A stretch of 64,000 nucleotides of DNA, taken from NCBI RefSeq assembly GCF_010723575.1, contig NZ_BLKZ01000001.1, positions 3,720,001 to 3,784,000 of the forward strand, given 5' to 3'. The stretch's first letter is position 1, and each line of letters starts with the position of its first letter. The position numbers were made by a program, and so were the translations under genes. Positions 1-8,527 of this stretch are shown here, in pieces. This DNA comes from Mycobacterium bourgelatii (GTDB lineage: Bacteria > Actinomycetota > Actinomycetes > Mycobacteriales > Mycobacteriaceae). The notes below the pieces were generated by a model. It had not been told where the DNA came from and searched no databases. It saw nothing but the letters and a program-made list of their open reading frames with translations.

Positions 1-1030
1 GAAAAAGCCCGAGCCGGAGCCCGAGAAGAAGCCCGAGCCCGAGCCAGCGGCGCCATCGGCAGACACGGACGGCGACGGCAGCCCTTACGTGACGCCGTTG
101 GTGCGAAAACTGGCCGCCGAGAACAACATCGACTTGTCCGAGGTCAAGGGCACCGGCGTCGGCGGGCGCATCCGCAAGCAGGATGTGCTGGCCGCCGCGG
201 AAAAGAAGAAAGAGGCGAAGAAGGAACCGGCGCCCGCCGCCCAGGCACCCGCCGCGCAAGCACCCGCGGCGAAGGCGGCACCTGCTCCGTCGTCCGCGCT
301 CGCCCACCTGCGGGGTACTACGCAAAAAGCCAGCCGGATCCGCCAGATCACGGCCAGCAAGACCCGCGCATCCCTGCAGGCCACCGCGCAGCTCACCCAG
401 ACCCACGAGATCGACATGACCAAGATCGTGGCGCTGCGCGCCAAGGCCAAGGCCGCGTTCGCCGAGCGTGAGGGCGTCAACCTGACGTTCCTGCCGTTCA
501 TCGCTCGGGCGGTGATCGACGCGCTCAAGGTTCATCCCAACATCAACGCCAGCTACAACGAGGACACCAAGGAGATCACCTACTACGACGCCGAGCACCT
601 CGGGTTCGCCGTCGATACCGAACAGGGCCTGCTCTCCCCCGTCATCCACAACGCAGGCGACCTTTCGCTCGCCGGCTTGGCGCGGGCCATCGCCGACATC
701 GCCGCCCGGGCACGCTCGAACAAGCTCAAGCCCGACGAGTTGTCCGGTGGCACTTTCACCATCACCAACATCGGCAGCCAGGGCGCGTTGTTCGACACCC
801 CGATCCTGGTTCCGCCGCAGGCGGCCATGTTGGGCACCGGCGCCATCGTCAAACGGCCGCGGGTCGTTGTCGACGAATTCGGCAACGAGTCCATCGGGGT
901 CCGGTCGATTTCCTACTTCCCACTGACCTACGACCATCGCCTCATCGACGGCGCCGACGCCGGACGTTTCCTCACCACCATCAAGCATCGGCTCGAAGAG
1001 GGCGCGTTCGAGGCGGATCTTGGGCTTTAA
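1..1030 (+). CDS. dlaT: Dihydrolipoamide acyltransferase E2 (3' part)
   Basis: The 5' end lies outside the window; the reading frame is open from base 2. The visible part starts with a Lys-Pro-Glu-rich linker, then a peripheral-subunit-binding domain (TPLVRKLAAENNIDL, ending GTGVGGRIRKQDVL), an Ala/Pro linker and the 2-oxoacid dehydrogenase acyltransferase domain. The catalytic HRxxDG motif is present near the C terminus (YDHRLIDGADAGRF). E2 transfers the acyl group from its lipoyl arm to CoA; in mycobacteria the same protein serves pyruvate dehydrogenase and the AhpC/AhpD peroxidase chain (family knowledge). Its partner aceE lies in this window at 57311, and lipB and lipA, which make its cofactor, follow closely. 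The stop is TAA, 16 bases before the next gene. Confidence 0.95.
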   Translation, partial: KKPEPEPEKKPEPEPAAPSADTDGDGSPYVTPLVRKLAAENNIDLSEVKGTGVGGRIRKQDVLAAAEKKKEAKKEPAPAAQAPAAQAPAAKAAPAPSSALAHLRGTTQKASRIRQITASKTRASLQATAQLTQTHEIDMTKIVALRAKAKAAFAEREGVNLTFLPFIARAVIDALKVHPNINASYNEDTKEITYYDAEHLGFAVDTEQGLLSPVIHNAGDLSLAGLARAIADIAARARSNKLKPDELSGGTFTITNIGSQGALFDTPILVPPQAAMLGTGAIVKRPRVVVDEFGNESIGVRSISYFPLTYDHRLIDGADAGRFLTTIKHRLEEGAFEADLGL

Positions 1031-1046
1031 GTAAGGATTCCGCAGC

Positions 1047-1958
1047 GTGGACAAAGCCGTCGTCGCGATAGCGGGTTCGTCTGGGCTGATCGGCTCGGCA
1101 CTGACCGCGGCTCTCCGCGCGGCGGACCACACGGTGCTGCGCATCGTGCGCCGCACACCGGCGAATTCCGAAGAGCTGCACTGGAATCCGGAGAGCGGCG
1201 AGTTCGATCCCGAAGCGCTTCTCGATGTCGACGTCGTGGTGAATCTGTGCGGAGTCAACGTCGGGCAACGCCGGTGGTCGGGCGCGTTCAAGCAGAGCCT
1301 GCGAGACAGCCGAATCGCACCCACCGAGGTGCTCTCCGCGGCCGTCGCCGACGCTGGCGTCAGCACCTTGATCAACGCGAGCGCGGTCGGCTTCTACGGC
1401 AACACCAGGGACCGCGTGGTCGACGAAAACGCCTCGGCGGGAAGGGGTTTCCTCGCCCAACTCTGCGTGGACTGGGAAGCCGCCACCCTGCCGGCGCAGT
1501 ACGAAGGCACCCGGGTTGTGTTGGCACGAACCGGGATCGTGCTGGCCCCCGGGGGCGGCGCCCTGCGCCGGATGCGGCCGGTGTTCTCGGTGGGTCTGGG
1601 CGCCCGACTCGGCAGCGGTCGCCAGTACATGTCGTGGATCAGCCTGGAAGACGAGGTGCGGGCGCTGCTGTTCTTGATCTCGCATCCCACCTTGTCCGGC
1701 CCGGTGAACCTGACCGGGCCCGCGCCCGTCACCAACGCCGAATTCACCACCGCTTTCGGCCGCGCGGTAAATCGCCCGACCCCGATGGTGCTACCGAGTT
1801 TCGCGGTGCGGGCGGCACTCGGCGAGTTCGCCGACGAGGGACTGCTGACCGGCCAGCGGGCCATCCCGTCGGTACTGGAAGAGGCTGGTTTCCAGTTCCA
1901 CCACAACACCATTGGCGAGGCGCTCGCCTATGCAACCGCCCGTCGCGATCAGGATTAG
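1047..1958 (+). CDS. TIGR01777-family NAD-dependent epimerase (Rv2216-like)
   Basis: A 303-residue extended short-chain dehydrogenase-like protein. The N-terminal Rossmann motif reads AIAGSSGLIGSAL, and the core contains the NASAVGFYGNTRD signature and a WISLEDEVRALLF segment typical of the SulA/YfcH epimerase group (TIGR01777, with C-terminal DUF1731). The substrate is unknown for the whole family. The start is GTG, in the same order after dlaT as Rv2216 of M. tuberculosis (from memory). The next gene begins two bases after its stop, so the two are probably co-transcribed. Confidence 0.85.
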   Translation: MDKAVVAIAGSSGLIGSALTAALRAADHTVLRIVRRTPANSEELHWNPESGEFDPEALLDVDVVVNLCGVNVGQRRWSGAFKQSLRDSRIAPTEVLSAAVADAGVSTLINASAVGFYGNTRDRVVDENASAGRGFLAQLCVDWEAATLPAQYEGTRVVLARTGIVLAPGGGALRRMRPVFSVGLGARLGSGRQYMSWISLEDEVRALLFLISHPTLSGPVNLTGPAPVTNAEFTTAFGRAVNRPTPMVLPSFAVRAALGEFADEGLLTGQRAIPSVLEEAGFQFHHNTIGEALAYATARRDQD

Positions 1959-1960
1959 TC

Positions 1961-3604
1961 GTGCCCCAGGTACGCGTGGGCCCGCTCCTACGACACGTTG
2001 GCGAGACAGACGCAATCATCTGGGTCGAAACCGACGAGCCTTGCCAAGTCGAAATTCTCGGTTTCTCCGCCGACACCTTTGAGGTCGAAGCTCACCATTA
2101 CGCGCTGGTCTGCCTGCGCGATCTCGACCGCGGCACCGAGCACCCGTATCAGGTCCACCTCAACGGGGAATTGGCCTGGCCACCACCGGAATACGAATTC
2201 CCGCCACCGCGGATCCGGTTGATGCCCCGGAAGGGAAACCTGCGCCTGTTGTTCGGATCGTGCCGGGCCTCCGCGCCTCACTATCCGCCGCACACCTTCC
2301 AACGCTGGTGGCATCGGAAGGGCAAGGGCATCGACGTCCTGCACGCCTACGGGATGCGAATGTTGCGCCAACCGTCTGCGCTCTGGCCGGACGCGATGAT
2401 GATGATGGGCGACCAGCTCTACGCCGACCAGGTCTCCGAGACCGTGCGGGACATCGTTGGTGACCGCGTGGTGCACGAGGAGGGACCGCGGGAGGCCCTC
2501 GAAGACTTCGAAGAGTATTGCGTCGGCTATTGGGACGCCTGGAATGAGCCGATCGTGCGCTGGATGCTCTCGACGATTCCGACGTCGATGATTTTCGACG
2601 ACCACGAGATCAACGACAAATGGAACACATCCCAGGCGTGGCTGGACGAGATGCGCCAAACCGAGTGGTACGAAACCAGGATCATCGGCGGCCTGATGTC
2701 CTACTGGGTGTACCAGCACATCGGCAACCTGTCGCCGAATGAGTTGGCAGAGGACGAGGTTTACCAGCAGATCTGCCGGACCAGGCAGGGCACTGACGCC
2801 GTCCGGGATTTGGCCCACCGTGCCGAATGTAAGCAAAGCCCTTCATATTTCAGCTTTTATCGAGATCTCGGTCCGGCCCGGTTGATCATGTTAGATGCGC
2901 GAACCGGCCGGGTGCTGGAGTCCGGTGAACGGCGGATCATGACCGACGCGGAATGGGAATGGATCACCTCGAAAATCGACGGTGATTACGAACATCTCCT
3001 ACTGGCCAGCTCGCTGCCCTTCCTGCTCCCCAATGGCATGCACAACATCGAGGCTTGGTCCGAGGCCGTTACCGACGGCGCGTGGGGCCATCGGTTCTGC
3101 GCACTCGGTGAGCGGGTGCGGATCCTGGCCAACCTCGATCACTGGGCGTGCTTCCAACGTAGCTATCGCGCGATCGAGAATTTGGTGATCGACATTGCGA
3201 CCGGCAGACGAGGCCAACCGCCGTCATCGTTGATCATGTTCGGCGGCGACGTCCATCACTGCTGGGTGTCGAAGGTGGACCTGCCGGACGACGCTCCGCA
3301 AACACGGACGCGGATCTGGGAAGTGGTCTGTTCCGGCCTGCGCAAAGAGGTCAACTTGAGCGAGCGGATCGTTCTGCGTCTCGGGCACACGCCGGTCGCC
3401 GCGGTCGTCGGGCGGGCGCTGGCCGCCACCACCAAGGTCGGGAAGCCGCGGCTGCAGTGGCGGCCCGTTACCCGTCCCCATTTCCGAAATCAAGTGGGGA
3501 CGCTCGAGATCGCCGGCGGCGAGATCGGGGTCCGCATCGAGCGGGCCGCGGGCGGCTGGCGCAAGCCCCAACTGTTGACGGTGATTGAGCAAAAGCTGCT
3601 TTAG
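1961..3604 (+). CDS. PhoD-like metallophosphoesterase
   Basis: A 547-residue protein of the alkaline phosphatase D / PhoD-like metallophosphatase group. Metal-ligand motifs are visible in order: MMMGDQLYADQ, FDDHEINDKW and, near residue 430, FGGDVHHCW. An N-terminal beta-rich domain (VRVGPLLRHVGETDAIIWVE) is usual for the family. No signal peptide is seen, unlike secreted PhoD, so it is probably cytoplasmic. The frame stays open far upstream, but that part overlaps the epimerase gene in another frame; GTG at 1961, two bases after the epimerase stop, is the sensible start. From memory M. tuberculosis has lipB directly after Rv2216, so this gene looks like an accessory insertion or a loss in M. 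tuberculosis. Substrate not inferable. Confidence 0.85.
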   Translation: MPQVRVGPLLRHVGETDAIIWVETDEPCQVEILGFSADTFEVEAHHYALVCLRDLDRGTEHPYQVHLNGELAWPPPEYEFPPPRIRLMPRKGNLRLLFGSCRASAPHYPPHTFQRWWHRKGKGIDVLHAYGMRMLRQPSALWPDAMMMMGDQLYADQVSETVRDIVGDRVVHEEGPREALEDFEEYCVGYWDAWNEPIVRWMLSTIPTSMIFDDHEINDKWNTSQAWLDEMRQTEWYETRIIGGLMSYWVYQHIGNLSPNELAEDEVYQQICRTRQGTDAVRDLAHRAECKQSPSYFSFYRDLGPARLIMLDARTGRVLESGERRIMTDAEWEWITSKIDGDYEHLLLASSLPFLLPNGMHNIEAWSEAVTDGAWGHRFCALGERVRILANLDHWACFQRSYRAIENLVIDIATGRRGQPPSSLIMFGGDVHHCWVSKVDLPDDAPQTRTRIWEVVCSGLRKEVNLSERIVLRLGHTPVAAVVGRALAATTKVGKPRLQWRPVTRPHFRNQVGTLEIAGGEIGVRIERAAGGWRKPQLLTVIEQKLL

Positions 3605-3623
3605 CGCGAGTAACCTCGTCCCC

Positions 3624-4331
3624 GTGACGGGGTCCATCCGCTCGAGCACGGCCGCCATCGACGTCCGCCAACTGCCGACGATCGACTACCGCACCGCTTG
3701 GCAGCTGCAGCGAGACATCGCCGATGCGAGGGCCGCCGGCGGCTCGGATGGCCGAGACACGCTGTTGCTCCTGGAACACCCTGCGGTCTACACGGCCGGA
3801 CGGCGCACCGAGCCGCACGAGCGTCCCTTTGACGGCACCCCGGTCGTCGATACCGATCGGGGCGGCAAAATCACCTGGCACGGGCCGGGACAGCTGGTGG
3901 GCTATCCCATCATCGGCCTTGCCGTACCTCTGGACGTGGTGAATTACGTTCGCCGCCTTGAGGAAGCGCTCATCAAGGTGTGCGCCGATCTGGGCCTGGA
4001 GACGGTGCGGGTCGACGGCCGATCCGGGGTGTGGCTGCCGGCGGGGGCTGGCCGTCCGGAACGCAAGATCGCCGCCATCGGTGTCCGCGTGGCGCGCTCG
4101 ACGACGCTGCACGGATTTGCCCTCAATTGCGATTGCGACCTGAGCGCGTTCACCACCATCGTGCCGTGCGGCATCACCGACGCCGGAGTCACGTCGCTGA
4201 CCGTGGAACTCGGACGTCGAGTCACCGTCGACGACGTGCGCCCGGCGGTCGCCGACGCGGTGTGCGACGCCCTGGATGGCATCCTGCCGGTCGGTCGCCA
4301 CGACACGGCACGCGTAACATCAGCGATGTGA
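3624..4331 (+). CDS. lipB: Octanoyl-ACP:protein octanoyltransferase LipB
   Basis: A 235-residue enzyme that moves octanoate from acyl carrier protein to lipoyl domains, the first step of lipoate synthesis. Family motifs are clear: LLLEHPAVYTAGRR, GGKITWHGPGQLVGYP, RKIAAIGVR with the catalytic Lys, and IVPCGI with the catalytic Cys. I chose GTG at 3624 because the product then starts MTGSIRS like known mycobacterial LipB; the frame is open to a TTG at 3585 inside the preceding gene. The stop overlaps the lipA start (GTGA), indicating translational coupling. Confidence 0.93.
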   Translation: MTGSIRSSTAAIDVRQLPTIDYRTAWQLQRDIADARAAGGSDGRDTLLLLEHPAVYTAGRRTEPHERPFDGTPVVDTDRGGKITWHGPGQLVGYPIIGLAVPLDVVNYVRRLEEALIKVCADLGLETVRVDGRSGVWLPAGAGRPERKIAAIGVRVARSTTLHGFALNCDCDLSAFTTIVPCGITDAGVTSLTVELGRRVTVDDVRPAVADAVCDALDGILPVGRHDTARVTSAM

Positions 4332-5251
4332 CTGTCGCTCCGGAAGGCCGCAAATTGCTGCGGCTGGAGGTGCGCAACGCCCAGACTCCCATCGAGCGCA
4401 AGCCCCCCTGGATAAAGACGCGGGTCCGGATGGGACCGGAGTACACCCAGCTGAAGAACCTGGTGCGGCGCGAGGGCCTGCACACCGTCTGTGAGGAGGC
4501 GGGCTGCCCCAACATCTTCGAATGCTGGGAAGACCGCGAAGCCACGTTCCTGATCGGCGGCGATCAGTGCACCCGGCGCTGCGACTTCTGCCAGATTGAC
4601 ACCGGAAAGCCAGCCGAGCTCGACCGTGACGAACCGCGACGGGTCGCCGAGAGTGTGCAAGCGATGGGCCTGCGCTACGCCACCGTCACCGGCGTCGCAC
4701 GCGACGACCTGCCCGACGGCGGTGCCTGGCTCTACGCGGAAACCGTGCGTGCCATCAAGGAGCTCAATCCGCAGACCGGTGTCGAACTGCTGGTCCCCGA
4801 CTTCAACGGCGAGCCCGGGCGCCTGGCCGAGGTGTTCGCGTCACGTCCAGAAGTACTGGCGCACAACGTCGAAACCGTGCCCCGCATCTTCAAACGGATC
4901 CGGCCGGCATTTACCTATCAGCGCAGCCTGGACGTCCTCACCGCCGCCCGCGACGACGGGCTGGTCACCAAGAGCAACCTCATCCTCGGCCTCGGCGAGA
5001 CCCCCGACGAGGTGCGCACCGCGTTGGCAGACCTGCGTGACGCCGGGTGTGACATCGTCACCATCACCCAGTACCTGCGTCCGTCGGCACGGCACCACCC
5101 GGTCGAGCGCTGGGTCCATCCCGACGAGTTCGTCGAGCACTCGAAGTACGCCGAGGGGCTCGGCTTCGCCGGGGTGCTGGCCGGCCCGCTGGTGAGGTCG
5201 TCATACCGGGCCGGCCGCCTCTATCAGCAGGCGGTCTCCGCACCCCGCTAA
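4328..5251 (+). CDS. lipA: Lipoyl synthase LipA
   Basis: A 307-residue radical-SAM enzyme that inserts two sulfurs into the octanoyl chain. Both iron-sulfur cluster motifs are intact: C55, C60, C66 (CEEAGCPNIFEC) for the sacrificed auxiliary cluster and C81, C85, C88 (CTRRCDFC) for the SAM cluster. The C-terminal GPLVRSSYRAG segment, with the conserved RSSY motif, is present. The GTG start overlaps the lipB stop by four bases; no other in-frame start fits. Confidence 0.95.
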   Translation: MTVAPEGRKLLRLEVRNAQTPIERKPPWIKTRVRMGPEYTQLKNLVRREGLHTVCEEAGCPNIFECWEDREATFLIGGDQCTRRCDFCQIDTGKPAELDRDEPRRVAESVQAMGLRYATVTGVARDDLPDGGAWLYAETVRAIKELNPQTGVELLVPDFNGEPGRLAEVFASRPEVLAHNVETVPRIFKRIRPAFTYQRSLDVLTAARDDGLVTKSNLILGLGETPDEVRTALADLRDAGCDIVTITQYLRPSARHHPVERWVHPDEFVEHSKYAEGLGFAGVLAGPLVRSSYRAGRLYQQAVSAPR

Positions 5252-5277
5252 CCAAGGCGTACGTATCCTTGGTGACT

Positions 5278-6030
5278 ATGGCAAAGACCCGAAATGCCGC
5301 CGTCAGCAAGGCAGCCAAAGCGGAGGCGGCCGCCGCCCGCAAGGCAGCCTCTCGGCAGCGCCGCGCTCAGCTCTGGCAGGCGTTCAACATGCAACGCAAG
5401 GAAGACAAGCGCCTGCTGCCGTACATGATCGGCGCCTTCGTGCTGATCGTGGGCATATCGGTGGCGGTAGCGGTGTGGCAGGGCGGGTTCGCCCTGTTCA
5501 CGATGATCCCGCTCGGGATACTGCTGGGTGTCCTGGTGGCTTTCATCATCTTCGGTCGCCGAGCCCAGAAATCGATCTACCGCAAGGCCGAAGGCCAGAC
5601 GGGCGCGGCGGCGTGGGTGCTGGAAAACCTGCGCGGCAAGTGGCGGGTCACCCCCGGCGTGGCCGCCACCGGCCACTTCGACGCAGTCCATCGGGTGCTC
5701 GGACGGCCCGGCGTCATCTTGGTGGCCGAGGGTTCGCCTAATCGGGTCAAGCCGCTATTGGCCCAGGAGAAAAAACGCACCGCCCGCCTGGTCGGAGAGG
5801 TGCCGATCTACGACATCATCGTCGGCAACGGCGAGGGTGAGATCCCGCTGGCCAAGTTGGAACGCCACCTCACCCGCCTTCCGGCCAACATCACGGTCAA
5901 GCAGATGGACACGCTTGAGTCGCGACTGGCCGCGCTCAGCTCCCGGACCGGGGCGGGCGTGTTACCCAAGGGGCCAGTGCCCAACAACGCCAAGATGCGT
6001 GGCGTGCAGCGCACCGTGCGCCGAAAATAG
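5278..6030 (+). CDS. DUF4191 membrane protein (Rv2219-like)
   Basis: A 250-residue protein with a basic Ala/Lys/Arg-rich N terminus of about 45 residues, two hydrophobic helices at roughly residues 51-70 and 73-95 (MIGAFVLIVGISVAVAVW and a following Leu/Val/Ile segment), and a cytoplasmic domain containing KPLLAQEKKRTARLVG. It matches the actinobacterial DUF4191 family that follows lipA in mycobacteria. Function unknown; the position after lipA is conserved. GTG at 5272 is a possible alternative start; ATG 5278 gives the MAKTRNAAV beginning seen in relatives. Confidence 0.85.
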   Translation: MAKTRNAAVSKAAKAEAAAARKAASRQRRAQLWQAFNMQRKEDKRLLPYMIGAFVLIVGISVAVAVWQGGFALFTMIPLGILLGVLVAFIIFGRRAQKSIYRKAEGQTGAAAWVLENLRGKWRVTPGVAATGHFDAVHRVLGRPGVILVAEGSPNRVKPLLAQEKKRTARLVGEVPIYDIIVGNGEGEIPLAKLERHLTRLPANITVKQMDTLESRLAALSSRTGAGVLPKGPVPNNAKMRGVQRTVRRK

Positions 6031-6370
6031 TTCGCTTATCTGCAAGGCCATTTTCTGGCCGGGTCTGGGCCACCGGCGCCTACTGCCCGGGTCACGAAAC
6101 GGCGCGCCAGGCCGCCTATCACCAAAATCAACGGGCGCGCAGCAATTGGTTATTGCGCGAAGCTACCGCTGCATCCCGAGTGGCCTTCCTGCCACGTCGA
6201 ACGCGCTGTAAGCACCTTTACAAAAATCGATTCTCTGAGCAGTGGCTATTTTCAATTTTTCAAACATCCGCCGAGGAAATAATGCCTTCCGGCATTCATT
6301 TCACGGAAACGCCTGACATCGCGGCCAATTCGAACGCCCGCTCATCGGCAACGGCGGCAGCGGCGGTGGT
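6031..6370. other. 340-bp intergenic region, partly AT-rich
   Basis: No convincing gene is seen between the convergent DUF4191 and RDD genes. The middle (about 6200-6310) is strikingly richer in A and T than its surroundings. It contains a small perfect hairpin AATGCC-TTCC-GGCATT at about 6281-6296. An ATG at 6282 follows a GAGGAAAT sequence, but the frame it opens runs antisense into the RDD gene and has no recognisable product. Confidence 0.5.
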
Positions 6371-6793
6371 TCAGCGCCGCACCACCGCCGTGCCCGTCAG
6401 CCGGTCCTGCAGACCGCGCCCGTCGGCGTCGGTGAACAGTGGCGGCACTACCAGTGCGATCAGCAGGCCCCTCGCCAACAGTCGGCCGATCCCCACCGGT
6501 ACCCGGTGGTCCACGGATCCCACCTGCAGGCCCAGCACCATCTGCCCCGGAGTGAAGCCGAAGAGGCGCACCGCCACCACGCCAAGCACCAGCCAAACCG
6601 CCAGGACCGCCGTGGACAGCGCCGCCATCGGCACCACACCAAAGCGGTAGGCCAATGCCGCCAAGCCATACGCAATCAGCCAGTCGATCAAGAGGGCGCC
6701 CAGCCGGCGTCCCATCCCGGCCAGGGAACCGGGCCCAGCCTGCGGTAATCCCAGCGATTTGCCCGGGTAACTGTCCGGTGATCCCGACGTCAT
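6371..6793 (-). CDS. RDD family membrane protein (Rv2219A-like)
   Basis: A 140-residue integral membrane protein. The RDD signature is present: the first helix begins GRRLGALLIDWLIAYG, two further hydrophobic helices follow (FGVVPMAALSTAVLAVWLVLG and LLARGLLIALVVPPL), and FGFTPGQMVLGLQV is the usual RDD loop. The C terminus reads DGRGLQDRLTGTAVV. Role unknown; RDD proteins are generally thought to be transport related. Divergent from glnA1, 229 bases away, as in M. tuberculosis (from memory). Confidence 0.88.
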   Translation of the reverse strand: MTSGSPDSYPGKSLGLPQAGPGSLAGMGRRLGALLIDWLIAYGLAALAYRFGVVPMAALSTAVLAVWLVLGVVAVRLFGFTPGQMVLGLQVGSVDHRVPVGIGRLLARGLLIALVVPPLFTDADGRGLQDRLTGTAVVRR

Positions 6794-6935
6794 GCGACCA
6801 GCACCGGCATTTTGAACTTCCAGGGGGAGGGCTTACCTGCGCGGCATCCCCGGCCACCAGTTACGATCTCGTCGGCCATGGCTTCACAATAGGGTTCGGC
6901 GCCAGCGCGACTTATCCGATGGGTGCTGGGGTCAC

Positions 6936-6951
6936 GTAACGTCCGCGCAAC
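6936..6951 (+). promoter_or_regulatory. Possible GlnR box upstream of glnA1
   Basis: GTAAC-N6-GCAAC, preceded directly by GTCAC, lies 71 bases upstream of the glnA1 start. This fits the actinobacterial GlnR pattern of two GTnAC/GnAAC half-sites six bases apart. A role in nitrogen-starvation control of glnA1 is inference from the pattern alone; the motif is short and could be chance. Confidence 0.35.
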
Positions 6952-7022
6952 ACAGGGTTGACTGACGCGCAACAACGGCTCCCTAGCGTCGGCCGCGAAT
7001 TATCAAGTAAAGGAGCACATCT

Positions 7023-8459
7023 GTGACCGATAAGACGCCCGACGACGTCTTCAAACTCGCCAAGGACGAGAACGTCGAATTTATCGACGTCCGGTTCTGT
7101 GACCTGCCTGGCACCATGCAGCACTTCACAATCCCGCTTTCCTTCTTCGACGAGAGCGTGTTTGAAGACGGCTTGGCCTTCGACGGCTCGTCGATTCGCG
7201 GGTTCCAGTCGATCCACGAGTCCGACATGCTCCTGCTTCCGGACCCGGCAACCGCAGTGATCGACCCGTTCCGCGCCGCCAAGACGCTGAACCTCAACTT
7301 CTTCGTGCACGACCCGTTCACCCTCGAGGCCTACTCGCGCGACCCCCGAAACGTCGCCCGCAAGGCCGAGAACTACCTGGTCAGCACGGGAATCGCGGAC
7401 ACCGCCTACTTCGGCGCCGAGGCCGAGTTCTACATCTTCGACTCGGTCAGCTTCGACTCGCGCACCAACGGCTCGTTCTACGAGGTGGACGCGATCTCCG
7501 GTTGGTGGAACACCGGTTCGGCCAACGAGGAGGACGGCAGCCCGAACCGCGGCTACAAGGTCCGCCCCAAGGGCGGTTACTTCCCAGTGGCCCCCGTCGA
7601 CCACTACGTGGACCTGCGCGACGAGATGCTCAGGAACCTGATCAACGCCGGCTTCAGCTTGGAGAAGGGCCACCACGAGGTGGGTTCCGGCGGTCAGGCC
7701 GAGATCAACTACAAGTTCAACACGCTGCTACACGCCGCCGACGACATGCAGCTGTACAAGTACATCGTGAAGAACACCGCATGGCAGCACGGCAAGACCG
7801 TGACGTTCATGCCGAAGCCGCTCTACGGTGACAACGGTTCGGGTATGCACACCCACCAGTCGCTGTGGAAGGACGGCAGCCCGCTCATGTACGACGAGAC
7901 AGGTTACGCCGGCCTGTCGGACACCGCTCGCCACTACATTGGCGGCCTGCTGCATCACGCGCCGTCGCTGCTGGCGTTCACCAACCCGACGGTCAACTCC
8001 TACAAGCGGCTTGTCCCCGGCTACGAGGCGCCGATCAACCTGGTCTACAGCCAGCGGAACCGCAGTGCCTGTGTTCGTATTCCGATCACCGGCAGCAACC
8101 CGAAGGCCAAGCGGCTTGAGTTCCGTTGCCCCGACTCGTCGGGCAACCCGTACCTGGCGTTCGCGGCCATGCTGATGGCCGGCCTGGACGGCATCAAGAA
8201 CAAGATCGAGCCGCAGGCGCCGGTCGACAAGGACCTCTACGAGCTGCCGCCGGAGGAGGCTGCGAACATCCCGCAGGCCCCCACCCAGTTGGCGGCCGTG
8301 ATCGACCGGCTGGAGGCCGACCACGAATACCTCACGGAAGGTGGCGTGTTCACCACCGACCTGATCGAGACGTGGATCTCCTTCAAGCGGGAGAACGAGA
8401 TCGACCCGATCAACGTTCGTCCGCACCCGTACGAGTTCGCGCTGTACTACGACGTGTAA
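7023..8459 (+). CDS. glnA1: Glutamine synthetase type I, GlnA1
   Basis: A 478-residue GS-I beta enzyme making glutamine from glutamate, ammonia and ATP. Visible motifs: the N-terminal latch FDGSSIRGFQSIHESDM, AEAEFYIFD with metal-binding Glu, GSGMHTHQSLWKDG, and the C-terminal NRSACVRIPITG. The adenylylation Tyr is present in KDLYELPPEE, so the enzyme is a substrate for GlnE, encoded nearby on the other strand. GTG start with a good ribosome binding site (AAAGGAG eight bases upstream). In pathogenic mycobacteria GlnA1 is also released outside the cell and linked to poly-glutamate/glutamine in the wall (family knowledge). An intrinsic terminator follows the stop. Confidence 0.97.
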   Translation: MTDKTPDDVFKLAKDENVEFIDVRFCDLPGTMQHFTIPLSFFDESVFEDGLAFDGSSIRGFQSIHESDMLLLPDPATAVIDPFRAAKTLNLNFFVHDPFTLEAYSRDPRNVARKAENYLVSTGIADTAYFGAEAEFYIFDSVSFDSRTNGSFYEVDAISGWWNTGSANEEDGSPNRGYKVRPKGGYFPVAPVDHYVDLRDEMLRNLINAGFSLEKGHHEVGSGGQAEINYKFNTLLHAADDMQLYKYIVKNTAWQHGKTVTFMPKPLYGDNGSGMHTHQSLWKDGSPLMYDETGYAGLSDTARHYIGGLLHHAPSLLAFTNPTVNSYKRLVPGYEAPINLVYSQRNRSACVRIPITGSNPKAKRLEFRCPDSSGNPYLAFAAMLMAGLDGIKNKIEPQAPVDKDLYELPPEEAANIPQAPTQLAAVIDRLEADHEYLTEGGVFTTDLIETWISFKRENEIDPINVRPHPYEFALYYDV

Positions 8460-8472
8460 AGACGTTGCGATC

Positions 8473-8504
8473 AAAGCCCGCTTGGCTCCCGCCGAGCGGG
8501 CTTT
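8473..8504 (+). terminator. Terminator after glnA1
   Basis: AAAGCCCGC and GCGGGCTTT form the ends of a near-perfect stem (CTTGG/CCGAG continue it with one mismatch) around a short loop, 14 bases after the glnA1 stop. The right arm ends in TTT. As a dyad it could also act on transcripts of the PE_PGRS gene arriving from the opposite strand, whose stop is 24 bases away. Confidence 0.75.
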
Positions 8505-8527
8505 GTCGTTAGGTCGACGATTACCGC

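Noticed and set aside
1247..1960. Upstream extension of the PhoD-like reading frame
   Set aside because: It overlaps the epimerase gene in another frame and reads as Arg/Gly-rich nonsense; GTG 1961 fits the family start.
6282..6650. Possible gene starting at ATG 6282 after GAGGAAAT
   Set aside because: It runs antisense through the RDD gene and gives a low-complexity Thr/Arg/Pro product.
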